From a bacterium (GTDB lineage Bacteria > Patescibacteria > Microgenomatia > Levybacterales > UBA12049): a stretch of DNA of 14,087 nt. The notes below the pieces were generated by a model. It saw only the letters and a list, made by a program, of their open reading frames with translations, did no database searches and was not told where the DNA came from. Location of the stretch: contig JAKAEH010000002.1 of the NCBI GenBank assembly GCA_021825955.1, forward strand, positions 1 through 14,087. Direction: 5' to 3'. Made by a program: the position numbers and the translations under genes. Within the stretch, counting starts at the first letter, position 1; each line of letters opens with the position of its first letter. Of this stretch, positions 1-6,463 are shown in pieces.

Positions 1-1143
1 TCCTTCCGAAATCCTTGCCGCGGAGCTTATTCTTTTTCTATACTGTTCTACTTTTGACTCTTGTCCAATAAGACTTGCCTCTTCCTGAAAAACCAGACTT
101 GCCTTTTCTGCCAGACCGAAGCTTAGTGCGGCAACGCGTGCCGATGTGTTAGACGTGCCAAGGTTATTTTTCTCAAATGATGATTTTACCAAGTATAAAG
201 AATTTATACCTATAAAAGAGAATACTAGTGTTGAAATAAGAGGAAGCGACAAGAAAAACACTAAAAGCAGTAGTATTGTTGACAAATTTAATTTTTCCTT
301 TATATTACTTCCCCTATACTTATATTGTTTTTGTGTTTTTATGTTTTCTACATTAAGGCTTGAAAAATCAATTTTATCAATTTTTTCTTCAATGTTGTAT
401 GAATCCTTAAGTAAATACTTTCCTTCAGGGGGTGGAATAAAATCTTCTTGTTTTGTTTTTATTTCTTTTACAAAATCTATTCTTAAATTTTCATTTTTCT
501 TTTGAAATAAGCGTGCAAGATCTAAAAGACTAATTTTATTTCTTGGAAAAAGATAATACAGATTGTTTTTATTATCTTCTGAAAAAACAGCTTCCAAAAT
601 GCCGGTAATAACGTCGTCAAAAAATACAGGGCTTGTTTGTACTGTTCCGTTGCCAGGAATCTCCATTGTTCCGTTGACTTTTGCCTGATAAATAAATTTG
701 TTTATATAAAAATTATGATTATATACAAAAGAAGCTGAAAATATATCTCCTATTAATATTGTTTTAATTTTTTTGTGTGAAGATGCTGGGTTATTTAAAA
801 GAACGTCACTGGCTTTAGAAAGATTAGTTAAAAAAATCAGATCTGAATTGTCTTTTTTGGCTTTACTGATAAAAGACCCACGTGTGTTATCGGCAAATTC
901 CAAATCGTCATCTATTACAAAAATGTGTGAATATATATTATCCGGTATTTTTGGAATTTTCTTTGCAAACGGCACGTGGATTATGTTTTCTTCCGAAGTT
1001 AGTTCTTTACGGCTTACGAAAACAATTATTGACTCTACTTTAAGCTCTTTTGCCAAAGCTTCCCCGATATCCCCTTTTTTGTCCACGATTAAAATCGGGT
1101 ATTCGTGTTTTTTTTCAGTGGTAATAAGAGCAGGGTGGATCAT
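1..1143 (-). CDS. Degenerate NAD-epimerase-like domain plus transmembrane segment, partial (possible DUF4012-type protein)
   Basis: The frame is open from an ATG at 1143 to the window edge (381 codons visible), so the C-terminus is missing. Residues about 15-220 read like a short-chain dehydrogenase/epimerase: a Rossmann-like start (PILIVDKKGDIGEALAKEL) and a late part typical of epimerase C-terminal halves (GTMEIPGNGTVQTSPVFFDD, then NLYYLFPRNKISLLDLARLF). The usual glycine-rich nucleotide loop is not intact and I see no YxxxK catalytic pair, so enzymatic activity is doubtful. A linker leads to one strong membrane segment at about 286-316, then an Ala/Ser-rich helical stretch probably outside the membrane. 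An N-terminal nucleotide-fold domain, one TM and a large outer part recall DUF4012 proteins of CPR bacteria; that is inference. It lies 20 nt downstream of the RNase HI gene and is probably cotranscribed. No Shine-Dalgarno is visible. Confidence 0.7.
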   Translation of the reverse strand, partial: MIHPALITTEKKHEYPILIVDKKGDIGEALAKELKVESIIVFVSRKELTSEENIIHVPFAKKIPKIPDNIYSHIFVIDDDLEFADNTRGSFISKAKKDNSDLIFLTNLSKASDVLLNNPASSHKKIKTILIGDIFSASFVYNHNFYINKFIYQAKVNGTMEIPGNGTVQTSPVFFDDVITGILEAVFSEDNKNNLYYLFPRNKISLLDLARLFQKKNENLRIDFVKEIKTKQEDFIPPPEGKYLLKDSYNIEEKIDKIDFSSLNVENIKTQKQYKYRGSNIKEKLNLSTILLLLVFFLSLPLISTLVFSFIGINSLYLVKSSFEKNNLGTSNTSARVAALSFGLAEKASLVFQEEASLIGQESKVEQYRKRISSAARISEG

Positions 1144-1163
1144 TAAATATTATTTAAAATTGT

Positions 1164-1583
1164 CTATATTGCATTGTCTAGCGCAAGATTTACCATAAGG
1201 TCAGCTTTTTTATTTCTCTCCCTGGGTACGTGGTTGTAATAAACAGGTATACCAAGGTCAGCTTCTTTTTGCCTTATTTCAAATATAAAGTCCCTTATTC
1301 TGTCATTTTTTACTTTATAAAGACCAGTTATTTGGGAATATGCGAGCAAGGAATCCATGTAAAAATGTATTTCTTCCATTTGTACTTTTTCTTTATTTGA
1401 TAAAAGCCAGGTAAATGCCTCAATAATCGCAGAGTATTCTGCAACATTGTTTGTTGCCTCTCCTATTTTTTTCCCAATTTTTGTAAGTTCACTATGGTTT
1501 CCGTCTTCTATATAAACGCCCAAAGCTGCAGGTCCCGGGTTTCCCCTTGAGCCGCCGTCGGTATAAACTGAAATTTTGGACAT
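1164..1583 (-). CDS. rnhA: Ribonuclease HI family protein
   Basis: This 139-residue protein should cut the RNA strand of RNA-DNA hybrids using two metal ions, removing primers and R-loops. The four-carboxylate site is visible: D9 in YTDGGSRGNPG, E49 in NNVAEYSAI, D77 in YMDSLLA, D128 in ERNKKADLMVN. H118 sits where the flexible catalytic histidine is expected. The basic handle of the E. coli enzyme appears to be missing, as in many compact RNase HI proteins. The ATG at 1583 is supported by a strong Shine-Dalgarno (AAAGGGGAG, 1599-1591) 7 nt upstream. An 87-nt gap with a putative promoter separates it from the gene before it, and the next gene follows after 20 nt. The family call is firm; the symbol assumes it is the housekeeping RNase HI. 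Confidence 0.9.
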   Translation of the reverse strand: MSKISVYTDGGSRGNPGPAALGVYIEDGNHSELTKIGKKIGEATNNVAEYSAIIEAFTWLLSNKEKVQMEEIHFYMDSLLAYSQITGLYKVKNDRIRDFIFEIRQKEADLGIPVYYNHVPRERNKKADLMVNLALDNAI

Positions 1584-1590
1584 ATTTATG

Positions 1591-1631
1591 CTCCCCTTTC
1601 GAGTAATTTTTATCCTAATGTTATTTTAGCA
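1591..1631 (-). promoter_or_regulatory. Putative extended -10 promoter and strong RBS for the RNase HI gene
   Basis: Read on the minus strand, TGCTAAAAT (1631-1623) fits an extended -10 element (TGn plus a 5/6 match to TATAAT). No convincing -35 lies 17 nt upstream. The ribosome binding site AAAGGGGAG follows at 1599-1591. A small inverted repeat (GGGTAA at 1634-1639, TTACCC at 1649-1654, 9-nt loop) lies just upstream of the -10. It has no T-run on either side, so it is more likely an operator or chance than a terminator. Confidence 0.45.
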
Positions 1632-1670
1632 TAGGGTAAGTCAATTAATTACCCCAATATGTCTTTATGT

Positions 1671-2987
1671 TTATAATTTATTTTTCTTGGAATAAATTGC
1701 GCCAAAAACAAGGACTGTTAATATTTGTCCCTGCTGAAGAGTCAGAAAATAATGATCAAAGCTTCCTAAAACAGTAATTGAAAGTAGTGCCAAAAATAAA
1801 TATATATTTTTTAAGCGTACCACAATCACTAATGCTTTTATTAAAACGTACATTATGATAAAAAACACTATTATTCCCCCCTGGGAAAGAATAAGAAGAA
1901 AAATGTTATGAACAGGCTGGATAAAAAGAGTGTTTGTAAGATTAAAATAAAAATTGTTTATCCCAACCCCAAGTAACGGATTTTTTATTAACATATTAAA
2001 AGAACTTGTTGTTAACTCCTGTCTCTGGGCAAAAGACTGCTCATAAACTGTAGTTTCTGAAAACCTTTGCATTAATGTTGAGTCTTTAACAAAGATTAGG
2101 ACAATGACAAATATTGATATAAGAATAAATGCCACATTTTTAATATTGGTTTTTCCTTTCTTATATTTTTTATACATCGAAATTGCAAATAAAATAATTA
2201 GGCAGATAAGCCAATAAACAATCGCTATTCTTGAAAGAGTAGAAAATAAAGATAAAGTTGCAAGTGCTGTAAGAATTATTAATACTACCTTTTCTTTCTT
2301 TGTAAATAAATTGAGTAGAAAGAGTGTAAATATAACTAAAAATCCAGCCAGTACGTTTGGGTGAGAAAACGTTGCGTAGGGCCTTAAGATTAGTTGCCCG
2401 TTAATCGAGGCATTAGCTATCCCAGGTGTAGACGAATTAAATGTTCTTTCGCCGAGAAAATATAATAATCCTCCCATAGACCCATTATTAAAAAGTTGAA
2501 AAAGTGACAATAAGGACTCATAAATTATTGGAATAGAAAAAGCAATAAAAAGATTTTTCTTGTTGAGGTTTTGGAAATTTTGAATAACATATATTGATAA
2601 AAATATCATCTCTGTTAGTTTTAAAAGTCCGTATAAACCAGCTGGTAGGTTTTTTGAAGACAATATTCCTAAGAATAAAAATACGTAGAATGTTAAAAAC
2701 AAAAAAACATTTTTGCCTGTTTGTTTTTTAAAAAAATAAATTATCTTTTTTGAGGAGAGTAATAATATTATTAGTATTAAGATATCTGTAAAATAGAAGG
2801 TAGGGGACAGGTAATCAAGTCTTAAACCAAAAACAAAAGAAAAATTTGGCCAAAAGTGTTTACCAAGCTGGGTTGGTAAAAAAATAATGAGAAGGTAAAA
2901 AAGGGTCCTTGAAATTCTATCTGGGTTTAACAACCAAAACTCTTTCTTTCCCCTCGCCGCTAGATTCAGAAACAACTTCCTTATCAT
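1671..2987 (-). CDS. O-antigen ligase / Wzy-like polytopic membrane protein
   Basis: This is a 438-residue hydrophobic protein with about ten membrane segments. The family pattern is visible: RPYATFSHPNVLAGF at 202-216, an R-rich loop element QRQEL at 321-325, NPLLGVGINNF at 336-346 and QPVHNIFLLIL at 357-367, the last with a conserved-type histidine (H360) in the large periplasmic loop. Members join sugar polymers to lipid or protein acceptors, or polymerise polysaccharide repeats, at the outer face of the membrane. The acceptor cannot be read from sequence. The ATG at 2987 overlaps jag by 71 nt, which is unusual. A TTG at 2933 (residue 19) would cut the overlap to 17 nt. A TATTAT hexamer exactly 6 nt before the ATG favours the upstream start, but this is not settled. 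It takes the place usually held by mnmE after jag. Confidence 0.82.
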   Translation of the reverse strand: MIRKLFLNLAARGKKEFWLLNPDRISRTLFYLLIIFLPTQLGKHFWPNFSFVFGLRLDYLSPTFYFTDILILIILLLSSKKIIYFFKKQTGKNVFLFLTFYVFLFLGILSSKNLPAGLYGLLKLTEMIFLSIYVIQNFQNLNKKNLFIAFSIPIIYESLLSLFQLFNNGSMGGLLYFLGERTFNSSTPGIANASINGQLILRPYATFSHPNVLAGFLVIFTLFLLNLFTKKEKVVLIILTALATLSLFSTLSRIAIVYWLICLIILFAISMYKKYKKGKTNIKNVAFILISIFVIVLIFVKDSTLMQRFSETTVYEQSFAQRQELTTSSFNMLIKNPLLGVGINNFYFNLTNTLFIQPVHNIFLLILSQGGIIVFFIIMYVLIKALVIVVRLKNIYLFLALLSITVLGSFDHYFLTLQQGQILTVLVFGAIYSKKNKL

Positions 2988-3363
2988 CTTGCAATAATAA
3001 GTGAATTACTCTTCTTTCCCAAGACTTAAGGTCTGATAAATAAACTTCTTTTTTCTCGGATAAGGCCCTTTCTTTGGCATCCAGCGCTATTTTCTCAAGC
3101 CATTCTTCCCTGTTTTTTTTATATTCTCCTACCTCAATCGAAACTCTTTTAAACCCACCTGATTCTTTTGCCAATATCAATGCAAGGATAAGTTGTAATG
3201 CCTCAAGTGTTTCCCCATGATAGCCTATTACAATGCCTGTGTCTTCTGTGTCCAAAGATAAAGATATCGCTTCATCATCTTCTGCAATTTCAAACTTCGT
3301 GTTTAAGCCGAGTAGATCAAAAAACTTCTTTATTGTTTTTTCCGAATTTTTACTTTTTGCCAT
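2917..3363 (-). CDS. jag: Jag/KhpB-type KH-R3H RNA-binding protein
   Basis: From the ATG at 3363 this is a 148-residue protein of the Jag (SpoIIIJ-associated, KhpB/EloR) family, an RNA-binding protein almost always encoded next to yidC. The KH domain loop is VIGYHGETLEALQLILALI, matching the family's GxxG-ETLxALQ pattern. The C-terminus is an R3H domain with the Arg-x3-His motif in WERRVIHLLLQ and a tail VSESSGEGKERVLVVKPR. The N-terminal Jag_N domain of longer homologues (about 200 residues in Bacillus) is missing. A TTG at 3396 would add 11 residues but increases overlap with yidC from 14 to 47 nt and has no better RBS, so I prefer the ATG. It is the fifth gene of the rpmH-led block. Confidence 0.9.
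   Translation of the reverse strand: MAKSKNSEKTIKKFFDLLGLNTKFEIAEDDEAISLSLDTEDTGIVIGYHGETLEALQLILALILAKESGGFKRVSIEVGEYKKNREEWLEKIALDAKERALSEKKEVYLSDLKSWERRVIHLLLQDDKEVVSESSGEGKERVLVVKPR
2994..2999 (-). promoter_or_regulatory. Possible -10 element just upstream of the O-antigen-ligase-like gene
   Basis: On the minus strand TATTAT (5/6 to TATAAT) ends 6 nt before the ATG at 2987. This would place transcription start at or next to the ATG and give a leaderless mRNA. It lies inside jag coding sequence, so chance is a real alternative. Its spacing equals that seen upstream of the small membrane protein and the C39-like gene. Confidence 0.3.
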
Positions 3364-4165
3364 ATATTTTATCTGTCCATTCTTTAAGTCCGCCAAGACC
3401 TGAGATTAAATACTGCTGTATGATACCAAAAATTGTGAACGTGTTCCAGTATAAAGAAAGGCCTATTGGAAAAGTGTAGGAAAAAAATCCAATCATAATC
3501 GGAAATATGTAAAGAGATTGCTTTTGAAAAGCAGTAGCAAAATCATCTGATTTTTTATTGTCTTTCCCTTTTTCTTCTTTTTTAACAGGGGTTGTTATAA
3601 GCATTTTTGATTGTATAAACTGAAAAGCTCCTGTTAGAAAGGGGACTAAAAGAATTAGAGGACCAATTGTAGATATAAGATGTGAAGGGTTTTGCCCAAG
3701 AGGAATGCCGAAAAAATTTGTGTCCCATATTTTTGAGATTTTCAAAAAATCAAAGTATGCAATTTTATTAACCTCAACTACTGTCCCTGCACCAAGATTA
3801 ATAATTTTCATAAGAACCGAATACAAGCCCCAGATTACGGGAAGCTGAACAAGAACAGGCAAACACCCTGCTGCAGGATTGACTCCGTGTTCTTTATAAA
3901 GCCTCATTGTTTCTGCCTGCAAAGTTTTTGCGTCGTTTTTATGTTTTTCTTTTAGGTTTTTTAAGTGGGGGTTTAAGTCCTGCATTTTTTTAGATGCTCT
4001 TATTTGTGCACCGGTTAGGGGGTAAAGCAGTAACCTAATAATTATAGTAAGAACAATTATTGAAAAACCCAAGGCAAAAGGAAGATTGATTAGAGAAAGT
4101 CCATGATAGATAAACAATAAAATATTTATTATCGGGTAAACAATAAGGGTGTCAAAAATGTTCAT
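3350..4165 (-). CDS. yidC: Membrane protein insertase YidC/Oxa1
   Basis: This is a 271-residue YidC of the compact, Gram-positive-like type without the large periplasmic domain. It inserts and folds membrane proteins, alone or with SecYEG. Membrane segments lie at about 10-48, 98-118, 162-188 and 217-250. R44, in IIRLLLYPLTGAQIRASKKM, is at the position of the conserved groove arginine that contacts substrates. The cytoplasmic helical hairpin follows (LNPHLKNLKEKHKNDAKTLQ), then the signature GVNPAAGCLPVLVQLPVIWG. A charged KKEEKGKDNKK loop at 195-205 lies between later segments. I see no lipobox. Its ATG overlaps the yidD stop as ATGA, and a strong RBS lies inside the yidD tail, so the two are translationally coupled. 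Confidence 0.96.
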   Translation of the reverse strand: MNIFDTLIVYPIINILLFIYHGLSLINLPFALGFSIIVLTIIIRLLLYPLTGAQIRASKKMQDLNPHLKNLKEKHKNDAKTLQAETMRLYKEHGVNPAAGCLPVLVQLPVIWGLYSVLMKIINLGAGTVVEVNKIAYFDFLKISKIWDTNFFGIPLGQNPSHLISTIGPLILLVPFLTGAFQFIQSKMLITTPVKKEEKGKDNKKSDDFATAFQKQSLYIFPIMIGFFSYTFPIGLSLYWNTFTIFGIIQQYLISGLGGLKEWTDKIYGKK

Positions 4166-4380
4166 GCAACCCCTCCTTTATAAAAAGGCTGACACTTAAG
4201 AAGTCTTGTTACTGAGAGCTTAACCCCTTTAAAAACTCCGTAATTTAAAATAGATTCTTTCGCATAATACGAACACGTTTGTTCAAAACGGCAGGCGGGG
4301 TTTAACCCAAAAATATTTTTTAAACTTACGTATAATATCTTTTGGTAAAAAGTGATTCCTAAAATTAATGCTTTTTTCAT
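4162..4380 (-). CDS. yidD: Membrane protein insertion efficiency factor YidD
   Basis: This is a 72-residue YidD, the small membrane-associated protein that helps YidC-dependent insertion. The family signature is complete: NPACRFEQTCSYYAKESI with cysteines C30 and C36, then GVFKGVKLSVTRLLKCQPFYKGG with C63. The N-terminal about 20 residues form the expected amphipathic or hydrophobic helix. Length is normal for the family. It overlaps rnpA upstream and yidC downstream by 4 nt each (ATGA type), pointing to coupled translation in the rpmH operon. Confidence 0.96.
   Translation of the reverse strand: MKKALILGITFYQKILYVSLKNIFGLNPACRFEQTCSYYAKESILNYGVFKGVKLSVTRLLKCQPFYKGGVA
4172..4179 (-). promoter_or_regulatory. 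Strong Shine-Dalgarno of yidC inside yidD
   Basis: AAAGGAGG on the minus strand ends 6 nt before the yidC ATG. The same bases encode the conserved K-G-G near the YidD C-terminus (YKGGVA), so one sequence serves both a protein motif and ribosome recruitment. Confidence 0.75.
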
Positions 4381-4706
4381 TTTATAATTCTTGCTTTTTT
4401 AAATACGTTTAGCAGGTCCTGCTCCGCCTCTTTTCTTAATTTTTGGTTCAATGTTTTTTTTGAAACTATTATTATGTCTTTTCCTTTTGCAATATCTTTT
4501 ATGTTTTCCCTTATAATCTCCCTTATTATTCTTTTTGTCTTGTTTCTCAAAACTGCTTTTTTTGATGTTTTTTTTGAAACTACAATACCAAACCTTGTTT
4601 CTTTTTCTTTGTTTCCCGAAATCCTAATATTAAAATTAGGCGAAGCAAAAAATTTGCTTTGCCCTTTTTTATTAATCTTTGCAAGACGATTTTGTCTTTT
4701 TAACAT
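4377..4706 (-). CDS. rnpA: Ribonuclease P protein component
   Basis: This 109-residue basic protein is the protein subunit of RNase P, which matures tRNA 5' ends with the RNA subunit (rnpB, not in this window). The diagnostic block is FGIVVSKKTSKKAVLRNKTK at 39-58, continuing RIIRE, which contains the RNR-type helix that contacts the P RNA. A later VSKKTLNQK segment and helical C-terminus also fit. The ATG is 4 nt after the rpmH stop and the end overlaps yidD by 4 nt. Only a weak AGG precedes the start, so translation probably depends on coupling to rpmH. Confidence 0.95.
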   Translation of the reverse strand: MLKRQNRLAKINKKGQSKFFASPNFNIRISGNKEKETRFGIVVSKKTSKKAVLRNKTKRIIREIIRENIKDIAKGKDIIIVSKKTLNQKLRKEAEQDLLNVFKKARIIK

Positions 4707-4710
4707 TAAC

Positions 4711-4845
4711 CTAAACAGTCAATTGTTTTCTTTTTGCTGTTCTTCTGTTTCTAAGGGTCTTTTGACCACCATGAGATTTTGATCTTTTTAAAAATCCATG
4801 CTTTTTTGCTCTTTTGCCTTTTTTAAGTTTTACAAATTTTTCCAT
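4711..4845 (-). CDS. rpmH: 50S ribosomal protein L34
   Basis: This is a 44-residue, very basic protein read on the minus strand from ATG 4845 to TAG 4713-4711. It shows the L34 pattern: KRAKKHGFLKR, then SHGGQKTLRNRRTAKRKQLT with the final V. Residue 1 is followed by EKFVKLKKG where many L34 proteins have KRTYQPS, so the N-terminus is divergent. It is the first gene of the leftward block and lies divergently from dnaA, the classic origin arrangement. No Shine-Dalgarno is present. An extended -10 element ends only 8 nt before the ATG, so the message may be leaderless. Confidence 0.95.
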   Translation of the reverse strand: MEKFVKLKKGKRAKKHGFLKRSKSHGGQKTLRNRRTAKRKQLTV

Positions 4846-4853
4846 AGAAATAG

Positions 4854-4882
4854 AGTATACCAGAATAGTAATGTTTTTTAAA
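4854..4882 (-). promoter_or_regulatory. Putative rpmH promoter (extended -10, leaderless geometry)
   Basis: On the minus strand the -10 is TATACT (4859-4854, 5/6 to TATAAT), preceded by TG in the extended position (TGGTATACT). A weak -35, TTTAAA (4882-4877, 4/6), lies 17 nt upstream. Only 8 nt separate the -10 from the rpmH ATG, so transcription probably starts at or within 1-3 nt of the start codon. Confidence 0.55.
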
Positions 4883-4932
4883 GACTGTGCCTGCTAATAA
4901 AAAAAGATATGGTTTTATCTATTTTACCCGTC

Positions 4933-4962
4933 TTGACAAAAAGTTATCCACATTATTAAACT
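4933..4962 (+). promoter_or_regulatory. Putative dnaA promoter with embedded perfect DnaA box
   Basis: TTGACA (4933-4938) is a perfect -35 hexamer. The best -10 is TAAACT (4957-4962, 4/6) at 18-nt spacing. TTATCCACA at 4944-4952 is an exact match to the consensus DnaA box and lies between the two hexamers, where bound DnaA would block RNA polymerase. This fits classic dnaA autorepression. The transcript would have a leader of only about 10 nt before the ATG at 4977. Confidence 0.6.
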
Positions 4963-4976
4963 GCAATACCGCTATT

Positions 4977-6335
4977 ATGCAAGAATACAAAGAACTTTGG
5001 AATAAAATTTTAACAGACGTTGAGCTTGGTGTATCAAGGGCAAATTTTTTGACACTTTTTAAAAGAACACAGCTTGTTTCTTTGGAAGAAGATGTACTAA
5101 CAATTGCCGCTCCATCTGCAATGATTATCGATCTTTTGCAAAGAAGATTTTACGATGTTATCAAATCTTCTGCCGACAAGCATGTTGGGAAAAACACAAA
5201 AATAATTTTTGTACCAAAAACAATTATAGATATTGTTGAAGAAAAAGAAGAAAAACACGGACCCTTATTTGAAACACAAAACGAAGTAAAAATAACAGTC
5301 GGACACCTACCAAGAGTAAGAGCAGATTATACGTTTGAAAACATGGCTGTATCTACCAGTAACCAACTGGCGTTTGTAAGCGCTTCTACTGTTGCTAAAA
5401 AACCGGGCGTTGCCTATAACCCTCTTTTTATATACGGTCCAACCGGTGTTGGGAAAACCCACTTGATGCAGGCGATTGCAAACGAAGTTTATGGTAAAGA
5501 TCCAAACAAAAAAATTCTTTATACAACAAGCGAGGAGTTTACCAATGAAGTTGTAGAGGCAATAAGAACCAACAACACTTCCAATATGAAGAAAAAATTC
5601 AGAAACCTAAGCCTTTTAATAATAGACGACATCCAGTTTATTGCGGGGAAAGAAAGGGTTCAAGAAGAACTCTTTCACACATTCAATAGCCTTGTTGATA
5701 ATGGCGCCCAAATTGTTCTTTCATCAGATAGACCACCTGCAGAAATAAAACAGGTTGAAAAAAGATTAATCTCCAGGTTTTCCGGAGGATTAACCGTTGA
5801 CATAGATTCCCCAGACTTTGAACTAAGAACCGCAATCCTTTTAATAAAGGCAAAAAAATACGGGGTGGGTTTAAGTATTGATATTGCAAAGTTAATTGCC
5901 CAGAAAGCCCAGGATGCAAGGGGGCTTGAGGGAATACTTTTAAGAATTGTCACACAAGCCCAGGCAAAAGACGGAGAAATAACCGAAGAGCTGGTTTCCT
6001 CTGTCCTTTCTTTAAACAAGGAAGAAAAATTAAACAGTTTTCATCCGGACGAACTTATAAAAAATGTGTGTTTTTTCTACAAAGTAAAGTCAACCCAGTT
6101 AAAAAGCTCTAAAAGAGATGCATTTTTGGTAAGACCCAGACAGGTGGCAATGTTTCTTTTGAAAAAAGAATTGGGGTTAACTTTTGTCGAAATTGGTCAT
6201 TTACTCGGAGGAAGGGACCATACAACAATCATGCATGGTGTGGAAAAAATTGAAACGCTTCTTAAAAAATCCCAAATTTCTGAGGATATCTTAAAAATTT
6301 CAAGACTTAATGTTGACAGTAATGTGGAATATTAA
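4977..6335 (+). CDS. dnaA: Chromosomal replication initiator protein DnaA
   Basis: This is a 452-residue DnaA, the normal length. It binds DnaA boxes, oligomerises with ATP and opens the origin. Domain I begins YKELWNKILTDVEL. The AAA+ domain has Walker A GPTGVGKT (154-161), Walker B LLIIDDIQF (213-221), sensor 1 VLSSDRPP and an arginine finger in RLISRFSGG (about R267). Domain IV carries the DNA-binding signature GGRDHTTIMHG at 411-421 after RPRQVAMFLLKKELG. I chose the ATG at 4977. An in-frame GTG at 4887 would add 30 residues without a domain I match and would put the perfect DnaA box and -35 hexamer inside coding sequence. No Shine-Dalgarno precedes either start. It is divergent from rpmH and is followed by dnaN after 128 nt. 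Confidence 0.97.
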   Translation: MQEYKELWNKILTDVELGVSRANFLTLFKRTQLVSLEEDVLTIAAPSAMIIDLLQRRFYDVIKSSADKHVGKNTKIIFVPKTIIDIVEEKEEKHGPLFETQNEVKITVGHLPRVRADYTFENMAVSTSNQLAFVSASTVAKKPGVAYNPLFIYGPTGVGKTHLMQAIANEVYGKDPNKKILYTTSEEFTNEVVEAIRTNNTSNMKKKFRNLSLLIIDDIQFIAGKERVQEELFHTFNSLVDNGAQIVLSSDRPPAEIKQVEKRLISRFSGGLTVDIDSPDFELRTAILLIKAKKYGVGLSIDIAKLIAQKAQDARGLEGILLRIVTQAQAKDGEITEELVSSVLSLNKEEKLNSFHPDELIKNVCFFYKVKSTQLKSSKRDAFLVRPRQVAMFLLKKELGLTFVEIGHLLGGRDHTTIMHGVEKIETLLKKSQISEDILKISRLNVDSNVEY

Positions 6336-6463
6336 CTCTTATTATAATATCAACTTTTTCTCCACTTTTTTATCAACATGTTTTCCACATTTTTACAAAG
6401 CTAACTTATTGCTTTTTTCCACTTTTCCATATAAACTACTACAACTACAAATAGTATTCACAT
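6336..6463. other. Probable oriC: dnaA-dnaN spacer with DnaA-box-like nonamers
   Basis: This 128-nt, very AT-rich spacer contains a run of sequences close to the DnaA box TTATCCACA, all in one orientation: TTATCAACA (6370-6378, one mismatch), TTTTCCACA (6381-6389, one mismatch), TTCTCCACT (6358-6366), TTTTCCACT (6415-6423) and TTTTCCATA (6423-6431), the last three with two mismatches. TATTATAATATC near the left edge could melt easily and also holds a TATAAT at 6343-6348. Together with the perfect box upstream of dnaA, this is the best origin candidate. Unwinding and binding are not shown by sequence. TAGTAT (6452-6457) lies 6 nt before the dnaN ATG and could act as a weak -10. Confidence 0.7.

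Noticed and set aside
146..1198. Plus-strand ORFs in the first 1.2 kb
   Set aside because: They are hydrophobic shadows of the minus-strand epimerase-like gene, with no family resemblance or RBS.
1634..1654. Inverted repeat GGGTAA/TTACCC as a terminator after the O-antigen-ligase-like gene
   Set aside because: The stem is 6 bp with a 9-nt loop and no T-run follows on the minus strand.
4887..4976. GTG start giving DnaA 30 extra N-terminal residues
   Set aside because: The extra residues do not resemble DnaA domain I, which starts well at 4977, and the extension would cover the perfect DnaA box and -35 hexamer.
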